From CAXXFQ01 sp963674475 (lineage in GTDB: Bacteria > Planctomycetota > Planctomycetia > Pirellulales > Thermoguttaceae), in assembly GCA_963674475.2 (NCBI GenBank), contig CAXXFQ010000033.1, positions 620,001 through 684,000 of the forward strand: a DNA stretch of 64,000 nt, written 5' to 3'. Below are positions 61,504-64,000 of the stretch, in pieces. Both the position numbers and the translations under genes were made by a program. The first letter of the stretch is position 1; each line of letters starts with the position of its first letter. The notes under the pieces were generated by a model that ran no database searches, had not been told where the DNA came from, and worked only from the letters and a program-made list of their open reading frames with translations.

Positions 61504-62673
61504 ATGAACCCTGATATGTTTTCAGACAAACCTCGTCCCGGTCTGGCGAACCCGACGAACCACAAGATTGAGATGACCACGGAGCCGGTCCAGTTGGATT
61601 CAACGAGCCTGACGGCGGCGATGGTGCCCCGACTTCAGGTTAGTAAGGTGTTTGACATTGACACTCCGAAGGCCGACCACGTTTCCAGTGGTCTCGAGCC
61701 GCCGATGACGGGCGAGGAGGAAATCGGCAGCTTGGTCGATGCGATTCGATCGGCGTCGGTCGATATCTCTACCGAGAGCGAATCGTTGATCTCGAAATGG
61801 TCGACGTTTTCGGATTCGCTTTCCAGCGAGAAAGATCGACTCCCCCAAGAATCGCCGGAGGTTGAAGTCGAGTCGTCGGTTTCTTCGTCCGATTCGATCG
61901 AAACCGAAGCTGAAACACCGGAAAAGGGCCAAGTCGCTTTTCGTCCGATGTTGCAGGTTGACAGTTTCGTTTGGCCGAAGCTGTGTACTCATATGTCGCC
62001 GGTCGCTCGTGAGCGGTTGAGCGAATTGGCCGAACGTCTCGTCGAAAAGGATTCGACTCCTTTGTTCACGTCGGAGTCGCACGTCGAAGCCGCGCGTGGA
62101 AAGGTTGTTGGGTTGGCAGGCTCGAGTAGCAAGGCCGGAACCACGACCTTGCTTTTGACGCTGGCCCGATGTCTCGCGGAGCAGGGCCAACGAGTCGTGT
62201 TGATGGACGCGAATCTGGCCAAGCCGCAGTTGGCCGATCAGCTCGGCTTGGAGCCGGAGTTCGGTTGGGAATCGGTCGCTCAAGGCCAACAGCCTATGGC
62301 CGAGGTGCTGATCGAATCGATCGAGGACCGGATGACCCTTTTGCCCCTTTGTAACGATTCGATTGCCGGTTCATTAGGGCTTCTGACTGCCCCGACGCTC
62401 GATATTCGGGTTTCCATGGAGGTGGTACGCCGTCATTACGATCTGGTGTTGGTCGATATCGGCGTTCCCGATCTGGAAGGGGAGGCTGCCCTGTCTCTTA
62501 TTTCGGAGTTTCTCGACACGGCGATCATCGTTCATAACGTGCGCGACAGTTCGCGTCGCCATCTGATAGAATCACGCGACCGACTCCGGGAATTCGGTAT
62601 GCGAGTTTCGGGCATCGTCGAGAATTTTGCCGCCATCGAAGCGGCGTCGACCTTGCGGCCGCAGGTGGCTTGA
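61504..62673 (+). CDS. CpsD/CapB-like P-loop ATPase with an altered Walker A
   Basis: A 389-residue protein. The N-terminus (about 1-195) is acidic and disordered-looking. A MinD/CpsD-type ATPase fold follows: GKVVGLAGSSSKAGTTT (Walker A position, 206-215), VVLMDANLAKPQLA (Walker A') and DLVLVDIG (Walker B). The usual GK(S/T) lysine is replaced by threonine (AGTTT), with the only lysine at K210. No tyrosine cluster is seen at the C-terminus, unlike BY-kinases. It resembles the polysaccharide co-polymerase ATPase, but catalytic activity is doubtful. It follows the Pro-rich membrane protein in one unit. Confidence 0.75.
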   Translation: MNPDMFSDKPRPGLANPTNHKIEMTTEPVQLDSTSLTAAMVPRLQVSKVFDIDTPKADHVSSGLEPPMTGEEEIGSLVDAIRSASVDISTESESLISKWSTFSDSLSSEKDRLPQESPEVEVESSVSSSDSIETEAETPEKGQVAFRPMLQVDSFVWPKLCTHMSPVARERLSELAERLVEKDSTPLFTSESHVEAARGKVVGLAGSSSKAGTTTLLLTLARCLAEQGQRVVLMDANLAKPQLADQLGLEPEFGWESVAQGQQPMAEVLIESIEDRMTLLPLCNDSIAGSLGLLTAPTLDIRVSMEVVRRHYDLVLVDIGVPDLEGEAALSLISEFLDTAIIVHNVRDSSRRHLIESRDRLREFGMRVSGIVENFAAIEAASTLRPQVA

Positions 62674-62696
62674 CGTCTTCCTACTGACAAAAAAAT

Positions 62697-62732
62697 AAGG
62701 GCGAGCGTCTCACGGGACGGTCGCCCTTTTGT
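62697..62732 (+). terminator. Terminator after the CpsD-like gene
   Basis: AAGGGCGA pairs with TCGCCCTT, with an inner CGTC/GACG extension, followed by TTTTG. It also faces the converging aroDE gene. Confidence 0.75.
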
Positions 62733-62824
62733 TTTGTTGGATTAACGATTCGCCGAGGTTTTTGTGACGAAGTCAGGCGTAAAAAGACCCGCTTGCAGAT
62801 CGAAACGGAATTTTGGGAGGGCTT

Positions 62825-64000
62825 CTAGTATTTCACCGCCGAGATCGAACGGCGGATCGTTTCTCGCATCAGCTCTTCCGGCGCGTCTTCGCCGGTGAAA
62901 AGCTTGAACTGGTGAGCCGCCTGCCGGACAAACATTTCGACTCCGGTGACGACGTTGCATCCTTTTTCGCGGGCGTTTTTGATGAAGAGGGTCGATTCCG
63001 GGTTATAGACGGCGTCGAAGATGACCATTCCCCGTCGGAGTTTTTTCTTGTCAAACGGCGTTTGGTCGACGTTCGGATGCATTCCAACCGGGGTTCCGTT
63101 GATCAAGATGTCGGCCGGGACGTCGTGTCGTTCCTTCCAAAGGACCATCTTGCATTTCAGGTCGGAGGCCAACCGTTTGGCTACGTCGTCTTTCCCATCC
63201 GAGACGACGACCGTAGCTCCCCTTTTCAAGAGCCCGTAGGCCATCGCACGTCCGACGCCGCCGGCGCCCATGATCAGTGCGGTTTTTCCGTCGAGTTTGG
63301 CACCTTGACCGAGGACCGTTTCGATACTGGTGATGGCGGCCGAGCAGTCGGTGTTGTAACCCACACGCTTTCCATCCTTGAAGACGACCGTGTTGCACGC
63401 GCCGATCCCTTTGACCAAGTCGTCCGCTTCGTCCAACAGGCTGAGCACCGTTTCCTTATGGGGAATCGTGACGCTCAAACCGCGGATATCCAGTTCGGCC
63501 GCTTCGTCGAAGAATGAGCCGACCTGGTCGCGCGGAACGCGGAAAGGGAGGTAGACCCGATTCATTTTCCGCTCGACGAACGCCCGGTTGTGGATCAGCG
63601 GGCTGAGACTGTGTCCGATCGGATCGGCAATCACCCCGAAAACTTCCGTCGCTTCGTTAATTTGGTCATAGTGGTACAAGTTAACCATCTCGTTGAAACT
63701 CAACTGACCGGGCGAGAGGGTTCGTTCTTGATGGAAGGTTGCATAGGTGAACGGCGCGCCGAATTTTCCGGCGAGAATGCGTGAGGGCATTCCCATGTCG
63801 CCCATGCAGATGCCGATTGTCGGGATCTTGCCCGCTTTGATCAACTTCAAGACCCGCAGGTTGTCCTGGGGATGGTTGGCCATCGTACAGACTTTGATGA
63901 CGTCGGGGTCCAGTTCGGTCATCTTCGCGTAGATCGCTTCGACATCGTCGGGCGTCTTGCGGAAGTTATGGTAACTGATCAGACGTTTCGTTTTCCCGAA
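62825..64000 (-). CDS. Fused 3-dehydroquinate dehydratase/shikimate dehydrogenase (partial)
   Basis: A leftward gene open at the window end, with 391 residues visible. The N-terminal part is the end of a class I dehydroquinate dehydratase: a catalytic histidine in LISYHNFRKTPDD and the Schiff-base lysine in VIKVCTMANHP. A full shikimate dehydrogenase follows. It has FGVIADPIGHSLSPLIHNRAF, SVTIPHKE with the catalytic lysine, GACNTVV, the NADP loop MGAGGVGRAMAYGL, and NGTPVGMHPN. The bifunctional AroD-AroE layout runs steps 3 and 4 of the shikimate pathway and occurs in Planctomycetota, Chlamydiae and plants. The start lies outside the window. Confidence 0.92.
   Translation of the reverse strand, partial: FGKTKRLISYHNFRKTPDDVEAIYAKMTELDPDVIKVCTMANHPQDNLRVLKLIKAGKIPTIGICMGDMGMPSRILAGKFGAPFTYATFHQERTLSPGQLSFNEMVNLYHYDQINEATEVFGVIADPIGHSLSPLIHNRAFVERKMNRVYLPFRVPRDQVGSFFDEAAELDIRGLSVTIPHKETVLSLLDEADDLVKGIGACNTVVFKDGKRVGYNTDCSAAITSIETVLGQGAKLDGKTALIMGAGGVGRAMAYGLLKRGATVVVSDGKDDVAKRLASDLKCKMVLWKERHDVPADILINGTPVGMHPNVDQTPFDKKKLRRGMVIFDAVYNPESTLFIKNAREKGCNVVTGVEMFVRQAAHQFKLFTGEDAPEELMRETIRRSISAVKY

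Overview
The window is bacterial chromosome, most likely from a member of the Planctomycetota (Pirellulales-like). Clues are the LEPLEDRRMLS-type N-terminal motif of a 1165-residue secreted protein, PEP-CTERM anchors, a DUF1580-type DNA-binding protein, a fused AroD-AroE enzyme, CpsD-like and GT87-like proteins, and secreted esterase and hydrolase genes of a polysaccharide-degrading lifestyle. No 16S gene is present, so the placement is inference from gene content.

Layout. 0.2-2.7 kb: a membrane hybrid histidine kinase with a CxxCH haem-type sensor. 2.7-13.9 kb: a leftward surface-polysaccharide cluster with split transketolase, DegT aminotransferase, initiating sugar transferase, GNAT acetyltransferase, three glycosyltransferases, an O-antigen-ligase/polymerase-like membrane protein and an ATP-grasp protein. 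14.3-19.1 kb: a yhaO-yhaN (SbcD/SbcC-like) pair. 19.6-23.5 kb: a frameshifted PEP-CTERM-like gene and a large secreted protein with delta-60 repeats, Calx-beta/PKD-type domains and a dockerin.

23.6-37.9 kb: an integrated mobile element of about 14.25 kb in tRNA-Pro(GGG). It is bounded by a perfect 47-bp direct repeat of the tRNA 3' half, and its tyrosine integrase lies next to the intact tRNA. The replication/regulation side (integrase, small ORF, DUF1580 protein, RepA-like helicase, primase-like protein) resembles a phage-satellite (PICI-like) or integrated-plasmid backbone. The cargo looks like defence: an Abi_2/HEPN protein preceded by a structured RNA with a terminator, a 1075-residue membrane-anchored P-loop NTPase, and a GHKL ATPase with a C-terminal D...ExK motif. 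A decayed nuclease gene and a broken Cys-rich gene are also present. This is the part most likely to hold an undescribed system.

38.3-58 kb: core and accessory host genes (yhaM-like nuclease, sodium/solute symporter, UvrA, secreted Pro/Lys-rich protein, M20 peptidase, GT87-like protein, secreted nitrilase, CE15 glucuronoyl esterase, PfkB kinase, YfhO-like membrane protein, ClpS, MtaB). Two copies of a 161-163-bp MITE-like element and two copies of a modular hairpin repeat sit between them. 58.1-62.7 kb: a second exopolysaccharide locus (sugar transferase, PEP-CTERM protein, Pro-rich membrane protein, CpsD-like ATPase with an altered P-loop). The window ends inside a fused 3-dehydroquinate dehydratase/shikimate dehydrogenase.
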